A stretch of 20,917 nucleotides of DNA from a virus. The DNA lies in the IMG/VR virus record IMGVR_UViG_3300009177_000132, positions 1-20,917 of that record; one strand, given 5' to 3'. The notes under the pieces were generated by a model. It made no database searches and was not told the DNA's origin. It was given only the letters and a program-made list of their open reading frames with translations. Below, piece after piece: positions 1 to 5,727 of this stretch; the first letter of the stretch is position 1; each line of letters starts with the position of its first letter. Position numbers and translations under genes: made by a program.

Positions 1-21
1 GGACGGCTTTGCAACGGAAAC

Positions 22-1107
22 TTATACTGAGCTAGCCTTGCGAGCGTCTACCAGATCCTTAAGCTCGCCTAGAAGTGCCTGCCATGCATCTCCAGAGAGC
101 GCCAGTGCATCCTCGATGGTTTCTGCTCCGTGAATGCCTAGGCAATTGGCGAACGCCCTAGCGCCGATTACTTCGCTGGCGGCTTCGAGCACCTTGATAT
201 TCTCATCGCGCAGTTTCAGACGATTGCGCTCCGCCCCGAGCACTGCCCATATGGAACGTGCGTGCGCTTCGGTCTGTATTTCGTTCGCATGGGCATAGCC
301 CTTGCTTTGCAGCACGGACTTATAGATATCATCCGTGCCGGTATATGAGCGGATCTCGTCTTTCAGCGCCTTCCAGTCCTTCAGCTTCTCCAGCCGGATG
401 ATGCCGTGAGCGCCCGACTTGCCCTTGTTTCCATCGATGGGCTTGATCGCATCTCTCGCCTCGGCATCCTTCACGGCCTGCCGTCGCTCAATATCGGATA
501 TCTGCGGCGGCTTATCCAACTCGTCGGCAAGCTCGCGTATCGTGGCATCGGGCACGGTGGATACAGGGGGGAGCTTCTTATCTGAGACGTAGGGCTCCAG
601 ATTCTTCGATGCGAGATATTGGGCCTGCGCTTCCTTGCTCCCGATGGTTTCCAGTTCCGTCTCGTCTAGCATCCCAAGGCCGCAGATGGACAGCGTTACT
701 CGGCGCTTCGCTTTCGTCTCACACTTCATAATGGCGTTTGCGCGCTCTACGGGCGATCCGGGGAGGGGCAAGGCCCCCAAGCTTTCATCCTGCCTGCCTT
801 TGGCATCCGTGGCTCGCGCAGTGACCACGTAGACACCATCTATAGTCTCGCGGCTGACGATGTTGATACTGACGCCGTGGATCTTGCGAAGCTGGTCGGT
901 CGCATCCTTTTTGGCGTAGAGCAGCGTCTTGCCCTGAAGCGTCAGGTACTCGAAGGGGCGAGTCATGGGATTCAGCCCGAGACTGGCGCACATATTGCGG
1001 TAGTAGTCCATGCGCTGATCTGGCGTCAGTTTGCCGATATCGCCCTGAACGAGCACGCGCTCGATTTCTTCAGCGAGAGGCTGCGGGGCAGTTAGGGACG
1101 TGCTCAT
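22..1107 (-). CDS. Putative RecT-like single-strand annealing protein (phage recombinase)
   Basis: 361 residues from the ATG at 1107, whose ATGA overlaps the stop of the upstream gene. A longer reading frame reaches 1170 but would run deep into that gene. Residues about 27-75 (LTPDQRMDYYRNMCASLGLN, then PFEYL...LLYAKKDATDQLRK) resemble the N-terminal core of phage RecT/Bet-type annealing proteins, which handle single-stranded DNA in recombination and replication. The segment at 121-151 (ERANAIMKCETKAKRRVTLS, then GLGMLDETE) fits the conserved helix that follows in such proteins. The C-terminal third is charged and helical with no motif I recognise. It is the last gene of the leftward early operon, a usual place for phage recombination genes. 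Family assignment comes from pattern memory only; an uncharacterised DNA-binding protein is the alternative. Confidence 0.55.
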   Translation of the reverse strand: MSTSLTAPQPLAEEIERVLVQGDIGKLTPDQRMDYYRNMCASLGLNPMTRPFEYLTLQGKTLLYAKKDATDQLRKIHGVSINIVSRETIDGVYVVTARATDAKGRQDESLGALPLPGSPVERANAIMKCETKAKRRVTLSICGLGMLDETELETIGSKEAQAQYLASKNLEPYVSDKKLPPVSTVPDATIRELADELDKPPQISDIERRQAVKDAEARDAIKPIDGNKGKSGAHGIIRLEKLKDWKALKDEIRSYTGTDDIYKSVLQSKGYAHANEIQTEAHARSIWAVLGAERNRLKLRDENIKVLEAASEVIGARAFANCLGIHGAETIEDALALSGDAWQALLGELKDLVDARKASSV

Positions 1108-1301
1108 GCACACCACCGCTCGAAATCGATATCTTTCGTCTTTAGGGCCGCTGCGGCAAGCGCGCTGCATTCATGGTTGGCCCACGCCACGTGCTTAAGA
1201 ACGTCCTCGTATAGATCGTCCTCTTTGGAATGTGCCGCCTCTGGATCTCCAGCGAGGCGAGAGATTTGGTTCACGCGATCAATCACTTCATCTAGCGTCA
1301 T
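1104..1301 (-). CDS. Small acidic hypothetical protein
   Basis: 65 residues, starting MTLDEVIDRVNQISRL. The ATG at 1301 is preceded by GGAGGAACGA, an excellent ribosome binding site, so the longer frame to 1367 is rejected. The protein looks all-helical and acidic, with no recognisable catalytic motif and one Cys near each end of the second half. It overlaps the annealing-protein gene by ATGA and the upstream 55-residue gene by 14 bases, so it belongs to the leftward early operon. Function unknown. Confidence 0.7.
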   Translation of the reverse strand: MTLDEVIDRVNQISRLAGDPEAAHSKEDDLYEDVLKHVAWANHECSALAAAALKTKDIDFERWCA

Positions 1302-1455
1302 TCGTTCCTCCAAAAGAAGGCCCCGGAATGGCAGTACCGGAGCCCTTAGCGGTATCCTCGGCCACATAAGCCACGAGTTCCAGCAAATCGTTGGGATACA
1401 AGATCAGCACATCCAGCATCGCTTCCGTCTCGCGCTCGTAATCGTCGTTGGTCAT
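1288..1455 (-). CDS. Small hypothetical protein, 55 residues
   Basis: The frame begins MTNDDYERETEAMLDVLILY and ends at the TGA at 1288-1290. Its ATG (1455-1453) forms an ATGA overlap with the stop of the preceding membrane-protein gene. Its 3' end overlaps the next gene by 14 bases and carries that gene's GGAGG. The sequence is an acidic helix followed by a Gly/Pro-rich tail (GSGTAIPGPSFGG). No family is recognised. It is supported by exact filling of the gap and by coupling on both sides. Confidence 0.6.
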   Translation of the reverse strand: MTNDDYERETEAMLDVLILYPNDLLELVAYVAEDTAKGSGTAIPGPSFGGTNDAR

Positions 1456-1733
1456 CGTAGCCCCAATTGCGCGAATGTATGCAACCGCGCGGCCATCTTC
1501 TCGGAGTTCGCCGCTAGCTCGTTGCAGACAGAACGAAGCTCCAAGTCTGAGTCTTGTAGGGTTTTGGTGGCCTTCATCAGCCGATCATTTGCCGATTTAA
1601 GCTCGGCATCGGCAGCCAGTAGATCATTTTCGCCTTTGAGAAGATTCCTAATTGTATGGGTCTGGTCATTGATGATATAGGTCTGCCCAGCCAAGGCCGC
1701 GATCATTAACACGCCCGGAAAAATGAGACGCAT
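1452..1733 (-). CDS. Membrane-anchored coiled-coil protein (spanin- or Rz-like shape)
   Basis: 93 residues from the ATG at 1733, which has AGGAGGGG five bases upstream and forms ATGA with the preceding stop. A GTG at 1739 is too close to that site. The N-terminus (MRLIFPGVLMIAALAGQTYI) is one hydrophobic segment like an uncleaved signal anchor, followed by about 70 residues of heptad-like helix (NDLLAADAELKSANDRLMKA). This shape is shared by phage i-spanins and by many unrelated phage membrane proteins. It is in the early operon, not next to a lysis cassette, so a spanin role is only a possibility. Confidence 0.65.
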   Translation of the reverse strand: MRLIFPGVLMIAALAGQTYIINDQTHTIRNLLKGENDLLAADAELKSANDRLMKATKTLQDSDLELRSVCNELAANSEKMAARLHTFAQLGLR

Positions 1734-1942
1734 CAGCACCCCTCCTGCATATCCATAGCCATATCAGCCGCGTCGAAGCGCCCTTCGTCCTCTAAACAAG
1801 CGGCACAGACAACCTCATCGTCGCAATAATCCGTATCGCGCTCGCGCTGGCCGCCTCCCTTGATGATGTAACCATCGCCACAGCCGCCGCCGCACTCTGA
1901 GCAGCGGAGCGGTCTATCTGAGAATTGAAGTTCGGTTGCCAT
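1733..1942 (-). CDS. Small Cys-rich zinc-knuckle protein, first gene of the leftward operon
   Basis: 69 residues starting MATELQFSDRPLRCSECGGG. Cysteines are arranged as CSECGGGCGDGY, then CDDE and CAAC, which could bind one or two zinc ions. The tail is acidic and Met-rich (AADMAMDMQEGC). An in-frame TTG lies at 1948, but the ATG at 1942 is preferred. No good Shine-Dalgarno precedes it, and the predicted transcription start from the TTGACA/TAGTCT promoter falls at about the ATG itself, so the message may be leaderless. Function unknown. Being the first product made leftward suggests a regulatory or host-takeover role (inference). Confidence 0.65.
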   Translation of the reverse strand: MATELQFSDRPLRCSECGGGCGDGYIIKGGGQRERDTDYCDDEVVCAACLEDEGRFDAADMAMDMQEGC

Positions 1943-1947
1943 ACCCA

Positions 1948-1976
1948 AGACTAAACCCTTTCCGGATTCATGTCAA
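1948..1976 (-). promoter_or_regulatory. Leftward early promoter
   Basis: On the minus strand there is a perfect TTGACA (1976-1971), a 17-base spacer and TAGTCT (1953-1948). The -10 box is poor (3 of 6) but the -35 box and spacing are ideal. The -10 ends five bases before the ATG at 1942, so transcription should begin at about the start codon. Confidence 0.5.
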
Positions 1977-1991
1977 CAATTATTCTTGACA
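1971..1991. promoter_or_regulatory. Palindromic operator between divergent early promoters
   Basis: A 21-base inverted repeat with arms TGTCAA and TTGACA and inner arms AAT/ATT, mismatched at one pair only. The right arm is the -35 box of the rightward promoter and the left arm, on the other strand, is the -35 box of the leftward promoter. A dimer bound here would block both. The XRE-type protein encoded at 3198-3410 is the obvious candidate, though this is inference. Confidence 0.6.
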
Positions 1992-2013
1992 ACAACGAAA
2001 AAAGGTTCATACT
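1986..2013 (+). promoter_or_regulatory. Rightward early promoter
   Basis: Perfect TTGACA at 1986-1991, a 16-base spacer and CATACT at 2008-2013 (4 of 6 matches to TATAAT). It drives the long rightward operon. The -10 box ends six bases before the ATG at 2020, again placing the transcription start at the start codon. Confidence 0.6.
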
Positions 2014-2019
2014 GAATCC

Positions 2020-2148
2020 ATGAGCAAACCAAAGCGCGGGAGACCGCCAGCCGTAACGTGTTGCCCGTACTGCAAGGTCAAGGTGAACGGATCCGCTAAA
2101 TTTCGGGAGCATTTGCCGCGATGCCCGAAGCGCAAGGTGGCCGCATGA
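2020..2148 (+). CDS. 42-residue AT-hook plus zinc-knuckle protein
   Basis: The reading frame begins MSKPKRGRPPAVTCCPYCKV and ends before the TGA at 2146. Residues 4-10 (PKRGRPP) match the AT-hook core, which binds the minor groove of AT-rich DNA. CPYC at 15-18, with a His at 31 and Cys at 35, can form a C2HC zinc site. The whole protein is strongly basic. It is the first gene of the rightward operon and is probably translated from a leaderless or near-leaderless message, since there is no good ribosome binding site. Its stop overlaps the next start (ATGA). Likely a small DNA-binding regulator; the target is unknown. Confidence 0.65.
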   Translation: MSKPKRGRPPAVTCCPYCKVKVNGSAKFREHLPRCPKRKVAA

Positions 2149-2306
2149 ATCCCAAATTTATCACCGCAATCCATTACGAAGGCCGCATCCTCATGATCGC
2201 CGAGACGGGCGACGTGTACGAGCTAGACATGCACGGCAGATCCGTGCCGACATGGAGCTTGCTGGCCTATTCGCCCTGGCCGGATAATTCCAGGGAGCCC
2301 GCATGA
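2145..2306 (+). CDS. Small hypothetical protein, beta-rich
   Basis: 53 residues from the ATG at 2145 that overlaps the previous stop. An upstream in-frame ATG at 2121 lies inside the previous gene and is less likely. The sequence MNPKFITAIHYEGRILMIAE alternates as beta strands would and ends in a Trp/Pro-rich segment. No family is recognised. ATGA overlaps on both sides support it as a translated operon member. Confidence 0.6.
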   Translation: MNPKFITAIHYEGRILMIAETGDVYELDMHGRSVPTWSLLAYSPWPDNSREPA

Positions 2307-2386
2307 TCGGCACCGTCATCGGCCTAGCGCTCATCGCCCTAGCACTCATTGTGGCCGTGCAGAGCCATCGGGATAAGCTGCGGTGA
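2303..2386 (+). CDS. 27-residue single-helix membrane peptide
   Basis: MIGTVIGLALIALALIVAVQ followed by SHRDKLR and a TGA. Residues 2-19 are a continuous hydrophobic helix, and the short basic tail predicts its C-terminus in the cytoplasm. It is coupled to the previous gene by ATGA and to the VRR-NUC gene by GTGA. Such peptides in phages act as holin-like, exclusion or membrane-targeting factors, but nothing here says which. Confidence 0.6.
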   Translation: MIGTVIGLALIALALIVAVQSHRDKLR

Positions 2387-2748
2387 AGCTCAAACTGACA
2401 GAGGCGCAGGTTACGCAAGCCTGCATTCAATGGCTTAGGCTGAAGGGCTATACCTGCATCCGCCTGCAATCCGGCCTCGTGAATCTGCCGGGTGATCGCA
2501 AGATGCGCGTAGGGACGCCGGGGCTCCCCGATTGGGTAGTCGTGAATGGGCGAAATTGCTTCTTTCTGGAGCTTAAGGCTACCGGCAAGCAGCCCAACAC
2601 GAATCAGGATCTATGGATGTTCTTAGCTGGAGAGCGAGGCATTCTTTGCCTATGGGCTGACTCGCTTGAGATGCTGCAAGCCAAGATGAAGGAGATGCAT
2701 GGTGACGCCGCAGCGCCTTACGCCTGCCGAATTATTGCAAATCGCTGA
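2383..2748 (+). CDS. VRR-NUC domain nuclease
   Basis: 121 residues with a GTG start overlapping the previous stop (GTGA). The PD-(D/E)xK nuclease core of the VRR-NUC family is visible. GTPGLPDWVVV puts the catalytic Asp at about residue 50, FFLELKATG gives the E-x-K pair at 63 and 65, and the following Gln-rich part (QPNTNQ) carries the conserved Gln near 75. An N-terminal helix (TEAQVTQACIQWLRLKG) is typical. Stand-alone phage VRR-NUC proteins act on branched DNA such as Holliday junctions, so a role in resolving replication or recombination intermediates before packaging is likely. All metal-binding residues appear intact. Confidence 0.88.
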   Translation: MKLKLTEAQVTQACIQWLRLKGYTCIRLQSGLVNLPGDRKMRVGTPGLPDWVVVNGRNCFFLELKATGKQPNTNQDLWMFLAGERGILCLWADSLEMLQAKMKEMHGDAAAPYACRIIANR

Positions 2749-2890
2749 GTCGATAGAGTATCGAGCGGCATGCTCACGGGAGGCCGACGAGTTACGCGCT
2801 CACGCGGCTTATCTTGAGTGGGTCCACGTTCACCGTCTATGCGTAGACGCAGGATGCGAATCCAGTATCCTCCGCGAAAGGAAAGCCTGA
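2699..2890 (+). CDS. Small hypothetical helical protein
   Basis: 63 residues, starting MVTPQRLTPAELLQIAESIE. The ATG at 2699 is preceded by AAGGAG at five bases, although the gene overlaps the VRR-NUC gene by 50 bases. It is mostly helical with His, Glu and Arg in the middle (READELRAHAAYLEWVHVHR) and two late Cys. The stop shares a base with the next ATG. Function unknown. Confidence 0.6.
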   Translation: MVTPQRLTPAELLQIAESIEYRAACSREADELRAHAAYLEWVHVHRLCVDAGCESSILRERKA

Positions 2891-3201
2891 TGAAAAACTG
2901 GACAGGTGAAGAAATACCATCGCAGGCAACCGTTCTGGGCTATCTGTGCGGCGCGTGCCGTCAGTACACCACGGCAATAGCTGGCGACAAATGCGTGGGG
3001 TGTTCCAAGGCCGATGCAGCACTGGCTCAGATCACCGCACTACGGGAGGCGCTGCGTTTATCTAAAGCGGCGAACGAATCGGCCTTGGGCGCATTCGAGC
3101 ATGCATGGGCTATCGATTGGAACGATCTATCGAGGGCTATAGAAACGGCTGACCGCGCCCTCGCCGCTGCGCCCGCTACGAAACAGGAGCCCGAAAAATG
3201 A
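2890..3201 (+). CDS. Hypothetical protein with zinc-ribbon-like Cys pairs
   Basis: 103 residues, starting MKNWTGEEIPSQATVLGYLC. AAAGGAAAG lies upstream of the ATG at 2890, which overlaps the previous stop (TGATG). Two Cys pairs (LCGAC and KCVGC, about 12 residues apart) form a plausible zinc ribbon near residues 19-37. The rest is an Ala-rich helical segment. The frame opens earlier at 2818 but would overlap the preceding gene. No family is recognised. Confidence 0.65.
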   Translation: MKNWTGEEIPSQATVLGYLCGACRQYTTAIAGDKCVGCSKADAALAQITALREALRLSKAANESALGAFEHAWAIDWNDLSRAIETADRALAAAPATKQEPEK

Positions 3202-3410
3202 GGCTTGGTCAAATCCTGAAGCGTTGGCGAGTGATGAGCGAATTGAATCTCAGGACCGCCGCGAAGATGATGGGCACCAGCACGGCAACGCTGTCCCGCA
3301 TCGAGCGTGGCGAGAATCCAGATGGCAAGACGCTGGCTGCAATCCTTCGCTGGATACTGTCCGACTGGAAGCCACCCAAGGACGCTGCGAAACAGGAGGT
3401 AGGGGAATGA
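3198..3410 (+). CDS. XRE/Cro-type helix-turn-helix regulator
   Basis: 70 residues. The HTH occupies roughly residues 18-37 (LRTAAKMMGTSTATLSRIER) and ends in the RIERGENP signature of Cro/CI-like proteins. It is one DNA-binding domain without a C-terminal oligomerisation or cleavage domain, so it is closer to Cro than to a full-length CI repressor. ATGA overlaps on both sides place it inside the rightward operon. It is the best candidate in this window to bind the palindrome at 1971-1991; that link is inference. Confidence 0.85.
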   Translation: MRLGQILKRWRVMSELNLRTAAKMMGTSTATLSRIERGENPDGKTLAAILRWILSDWKPPKDAAKQEVGE

Positions 3411-3946
3411 GCCAAGCATATGACGATGTAGAACCATCCGCAGATAGGCTGCTATTGGTGTGCCGCAACCAACGGGCGGAACTGGGGCAGATGGTGCGGA
3501 AACTCCAGGCCGAGGTAGAGCAGCTACGGCGCGAAAATATCTGCGATGCTTGCTGTGGCAAAGGCAACCCTGGGACGGGCAAGCCTTGCGTGTGCGGCGG
3601 CACTGGCATGGCATCGCGGCAGGCTGCTGGATTCCGCGAGTCTATCAACGAACTGCATGGGCTGCGGGAACAGGCAGAGCGTGATGCTGCGAACCTACGC
3701 CAGCGATGCGAGGCGCTGGAGGCGGACAAGGTTCGGCTGGATTTTATCGAGCACTCAAAGGATGAGGTAGCGTGGCGCAACAAGTCGTGGGCTGTGTTGG
3801 CCGGTGAGCCGAGCCTGCAATGCCTGCCTGTCGATCCAAAGGGTAAACCCTACGGCACATTCGCCACGCTCCGCGAAGCCCTAGACGCCGCAATCTCCGC
3901 ACAACCGCACGCTGGATGCAACGGCGGGGAGGCAAGCAAAGATTGA
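3407..3946 (+). CDS. Coiled-coil protein with a DnaJ-like zinc motif
   Basis: 179 residues from the ATG at 3407, which has AGGAGGTAGGGG upstream and overlaps the previous stop. The much longer upstream frame lies over the XRE gene and is a shadow. A coiled coil (LGQMVRKLQAEVEQLRREN) is followed by CDACCGKGNPGTGKPCVCGG, a pair of CxxC/CxGxG units as in the DnaJ central domain, then a second coiled coil. The C-terminal 60 residues (RLDFIEHSKDEVAWRNKSWA, then a TFATLREALDAAI segment) resemble a short domain seen at the ends of many phage hypothetical proteins. Function unknown. Confidence 0.7.
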   Translation: MSQAYDDVEPSADRLLLVCRNQRAELGQMVRKLQAEVEQLRRENICDACCGKGNPGTGKPCVCGGTGMASRQAAGFRESINELHGLREQAERDAANLRQRCEALEADKVRLDFIEHSKDEVAWRNKSWAVLAGEPSLQCLPVDPKGKPYGTFATLREALDAAISAQPHAGCNGGEASKD

Positions 3947-3948
3947 CG

Positions 3949-4245
3949 ATGGACGCCCCATACCAATCGCATAGCGATACATCCAAGGAAGCTGCGGAAT
4001 GGATCGAGCCCAAAAAGCTAACCCTGCGCCGTAAGGTATTGGAATATATGCGTAAAGTAACGCGAGCCACCGATGAGCAAATCCAAGATGCGCTTGAAAT
4101 GAATCCATCGACTGAGCGGCCACGGCGCATTGAACTGGTTGATTCCGGACACGTTAAGGATTCTGGTGCTACTGCGCTAACCAAGAGCGGGCGGCGTGCA
4201 GTTCTGTGGGAAATAAACGAACCGAAGCAGGGAAATCTGTGGTGA
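3949..4245 (+). CDS. Winged-helix DNA-binding protein
   Basis: 98 residues from the ATG at 3949. An in-frame ATG at 3916 is possible but lies inside the preceding gene. Residues about 24-90 read as a winged helix: a helix (LTLRRKVLEYMRKV), the turn ATDEQIQDALEMNPSTERPR, a recognition helix (PRRIELVDSGHV), then the wing strands DSGATALTKSGRRAVLWEI. Domains of this type occur in phage replication initiators and small regulators. It precedes the structured region and the replication-O-like gene, which suggests a replication or control role. The GGGGAGG site is 16 bases away, so the start is less certain than the domain. Confidence 0.75.
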   Translation: MDAPYQSHSDTSKEAAEWIEPKKLTLRRKVLEYMRKVTRATDEQIQDALEMNPSTERPRRIELVDSGHVKDSGATALTKSGRRAVLWEINEPKQGNLW

Positions 4246-4297
4246 TGCAGAAAAAGTGCGGATGGATGGATTATTTTAGGCCGAGGCGTGATATTCT

Positions 4298-4477
4298 ATG
4301 GACGTAGCATACAAAGCTTTTGGGGCAGCGTGCGCGAACACCTGCCCCGGTCCTTCGCGGGGCGCATGCGCATATTTACTCATCGCCGCTGTAGCGGCAT
4401 CCAACCAAACCCGCAGAAGAACTCCGCTGTACTTCGCCTGGAGCCTAGAGCGATCCCGCGAGGCTGGCCCTTCCTGA
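4298..4477 (+). CDS. Possible 59-residue small protein in the structured region
   Basis: The frame runs from the ATG at 4298 to the TGA at 4475 and starts MDVAYKAFGAACANTCPGPS. It has a short hydrophobic stretch (ACAYLLIAAVAAS) and a basic tail (NQTRRR). Only a weak GAGG lies about 11 bases upstream. It overlaps by ten bases a 20-residue frame at 4245-4307 whose ATG shares a base with the stop of the winged-helix gene. The same DNA makes several of the hairpins listed for 4246-4748, so it may be RNA rather than protein, or both. Weak support. Confidence 0.25.
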   Translation: MDVAYKAFGAACANTCPGPSRGACAYLLIAAVAASNQTRRRTPLYFAWSLERSREAGPS

Positions 4478-4661
4478 TTACAGCGGTAGATATCCAATCG
4501 AGGGCTGACGAGTTGAGTTTTGAGGTAAGCAGGAAACCCAACCCCTGACGGGGAGCGCTGGGCCACCTGCTCTGGAAGTGCAGGTTAAAGAGCCTGAGGG
4601 ATGCGGCGGATATGGGGAGCCGTAGACCAGAACCTGCAAACCTTAGATTCTTTTGTGTATT

Positions 4662-4711
4662 CTGCTAAATGCAGCAGGGGTTTTTACAAGACCCCATGGA
4701 GAGATTTTTTT
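4662..4711 (+). terminator. Possible weak terminator or attenuator hairpins
   Basis: CTGCT-AAATGC-AGCAG (4662-4677) is followed after GGG by TTTTT. An overlapping GGGGT/ACCCC hairpin (4677-4695) is followed nine bases later by seven T. Stems are only five pairs and the T-runs are not adjacent, so this would be a leaky site at best, consistent with attenuation ahead of the replication gene. Confidence 0.3.
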
Positions 4712-4748
4712 GTACTGAAGTAGCCGCGCTCGGTGCTGGGAGGAAAGA

Positions 4749-5171
4749 ATGCCGCAAATAGACCCGCAATGGTTTGACGAATTTTGGCAGCTTTACCCTC
4801 GAAGGGTAGCCAAGCGCGCTGCGCTCAAGGCTTGGTTCAAGCTGGATTGGACTGAAGCCCTTCAGGAGCAGATCATGGCGGGGCTGAGGGCGCAATTGCC
4901 TGAATTGCTAAAAACTTACAAGCGCGACCGGTCGATGGTGCCGCATCCGGCAACGTGGCTGAATGGCCGCAGGTTCGAGGATGAAGCCAGCGTCCGTACA
5001 GCGTCCGTACAGCGCGTCATTGCCTGCGAGAAGTGCGCCGATACTGGCGTGGTGCTTGTTTCAGGGAATGTGGAATGGATCGGACAAGATGTGCTGATCG
5101 ACTTGGCCTGCTGCGACTGTGCCGCTGGTAATCTTCCCGGCGTTCTCGCTGGCGTGGAGGAAGGCGTATGA
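4749..5171 (+). CDS. Replication protein O-like / helicase-loader-interacting protein with zinc ribbon
   Basis: 140 residues with an excellent GGGAGGAAAGA site. Residues 9-78 show a pattern common in the C-terminal part of phage replication proteins: FDEFWQLYPRRVAKRAALKA, then a helical middle, then VPHPATWLNGRRFEDE. In phage O-type proteins this segment works with the host helicase or its loader at the origin. Unlike full-length O proteins there is no N-terminal origin-binding domain; the winged-helix protein at 3949-4245 could supply it as a separate subunit (inference). The C-terminus has CEKC and CCDC pairs that could bind zinc. A tandem 11-base repeat lies at 4989-5010, between the two parts. 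Confidence 0.65.
   Translation: MPQIDPQWFDEFWQLYPRRVAKRAALKAWFKLDWTEALQEQIMAGLRAQLPELLKTYKRDRSMVPHPATWLNGRRFEDEASVRTASVQRVIACEKCADTGVVLVSGNVEWIGQDVLIDLACCDCAAGNLPGVLAGVEEGV
4989..5010 (+). repeat. Tandem 11-base duplication inside the replication gene
   Basis: AGCGTCCGTAC occurs twice head to tail. Eleven is not a multiple of three, so gain or loss of one copy would shift the frame and remove the C-terminal Cys pairs. The present frame with two copies gives the sensible zinc-ribbon tail. Confidence 0.85.
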
Positions 5172-5452
5172 GCTACCTGGCCGCGCAAATCGTGATGGAG
5201 GTAGCCCAAATGCGCTATAACGCCTTCAGAAAGAAGCAGAAGCAGGCGCGCAAGGATTCCGAGCGCCACAAGCGAACGAACGCTCAAATCGCGCGGAAGG
5301 TGGCAAAGCGCAAGATCGAGCGTTACGCCGATAAGCCGTGGAACCGGCTGGTGCCTGAGAGCGAGATGAAGCTGTTCCTATGCGAGAGCGTGAGGAAGCG
5401 CCTATATGCGCTGGAAGATGCTGAATATGAAAGGAAATACGGCAATGGCTGA
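5168..5452 (+). CDS. Basic helical hypothetical protein
   Basis: 94 residues, ATGA overlap with the replication gene, GGAGGAAGG upstream. The middle is very rich in Lys and Arg (RKKQKQARKDSERHKRTNAQ) and predicted helical, so nucleic-acid binding is plausible. The tail (YALEDAEYERKYGNG) is acidic. No family is recognised. The position next to the replication gene suggests an accessory DNA role. Confidence 0.65.
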   Translation: MSYLAAQIVMEVAQMRYNAFRKKQKQARKDSERHKRTNAQIARKVAKRKIERYADKPWNRLVPESEMKLFLCESVRKRLYALEDAEYERKYGNG

Positions 5453-5693
5453 AAGATTCGATGTACCCACCAAGTATTGCAGCAAGGGCCATGTGATTCA
5501 GTTGAATGGCGGCTACGATGTCAACGGCGCGGAGATCAAGAATCCCCGGATTGCGTGCGAAGAATGCGCGATTGAGGCAGGCGGCGGGGAAACGCTCGAA
5601 GGCATGCGGCATCGCGCCGTGCGCGGCAAGAAGCTCGAAGAGCTGGGGCAGGAGAGCTTTCTGCAAAAAGTTCCTGCGAAATTCATCGACTAA
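5445..5693 (+). CDS. Small zinc-ribbon hypothetical protein
   Basis: 82 residues from the ATG at 5445, with AAAGGAAA about ten bases upstream and an eight-base overlap with the previous gene. CSKGH and CEEC, separated by about 25 residues, could bind zinc. A charged C-terminal helix follows (HRAVRGKKLEELGQESFLQK). An in-frame ATG at 5427 would add six residues. Function unknown. Confidence 0.65.
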   Translation: MAERFDVPTKYCSKGHVIQLNGGYDVNGAEIKNPRIACEECAIEAGGGETLEGMRHRAVRGKKLEELGQESFLQKVPAKFID

Positions 5694-5727
5694 TCAGTTA
5701 GACTGTGGAGGACAAAGGAGAATCAAC

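Larger units (their letters stand above)
4246..4748 (+). ncRNA. Candidate structured RNA or long leader upstream of the replication gene
   Basis: About 500 bases without a convincing protein gene inside an otherwise gap-free operon. Paired elements seen directly: GGGGCAG/CTGCCCC (4322-4348) extended inside by GTG/CAC; GCCGC-TGTA-GCGGC (4385-4398); CCGCTGTA (4424-4431) with TACAGCGG (4479-4486) enclosing AGCCT/AGGCT; CCCA-CCCC-TGAC-GGGG-TGGG (4537-4562); and GCAGGTT (4580-4586) with AACCTGC (4631-4637). The last pair competes with ACCTGC (4565-4570). Near the end come CTGCT/AGCAG and GGGGT/ACCCC, then T-runs, before the GGGAGGAAAGA site of the next gene. No known riboswitch or ribozyme family is recognised. 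Two small open frames, a 20-residue frame at 4245-4307 and a 59-residue frame at 4298-4477, could be leader peptides. Confidence 0.45.

Noticed and set aside
4361-4371. GCGCATGCGC palindrome as an operator
   Set aside because: It lies in the structured region away from any promoter-like boxes; a ten-base palindrome alone is not enough.
4505-4536. Possible hammerhead ribozyme core (CTGACGA ... GAAA)
   Set aside because: The intervening stem II cannot form: its first and last bases are both G, and the 21-base insert is not self-complementary. No matching cleavage site context is seen.
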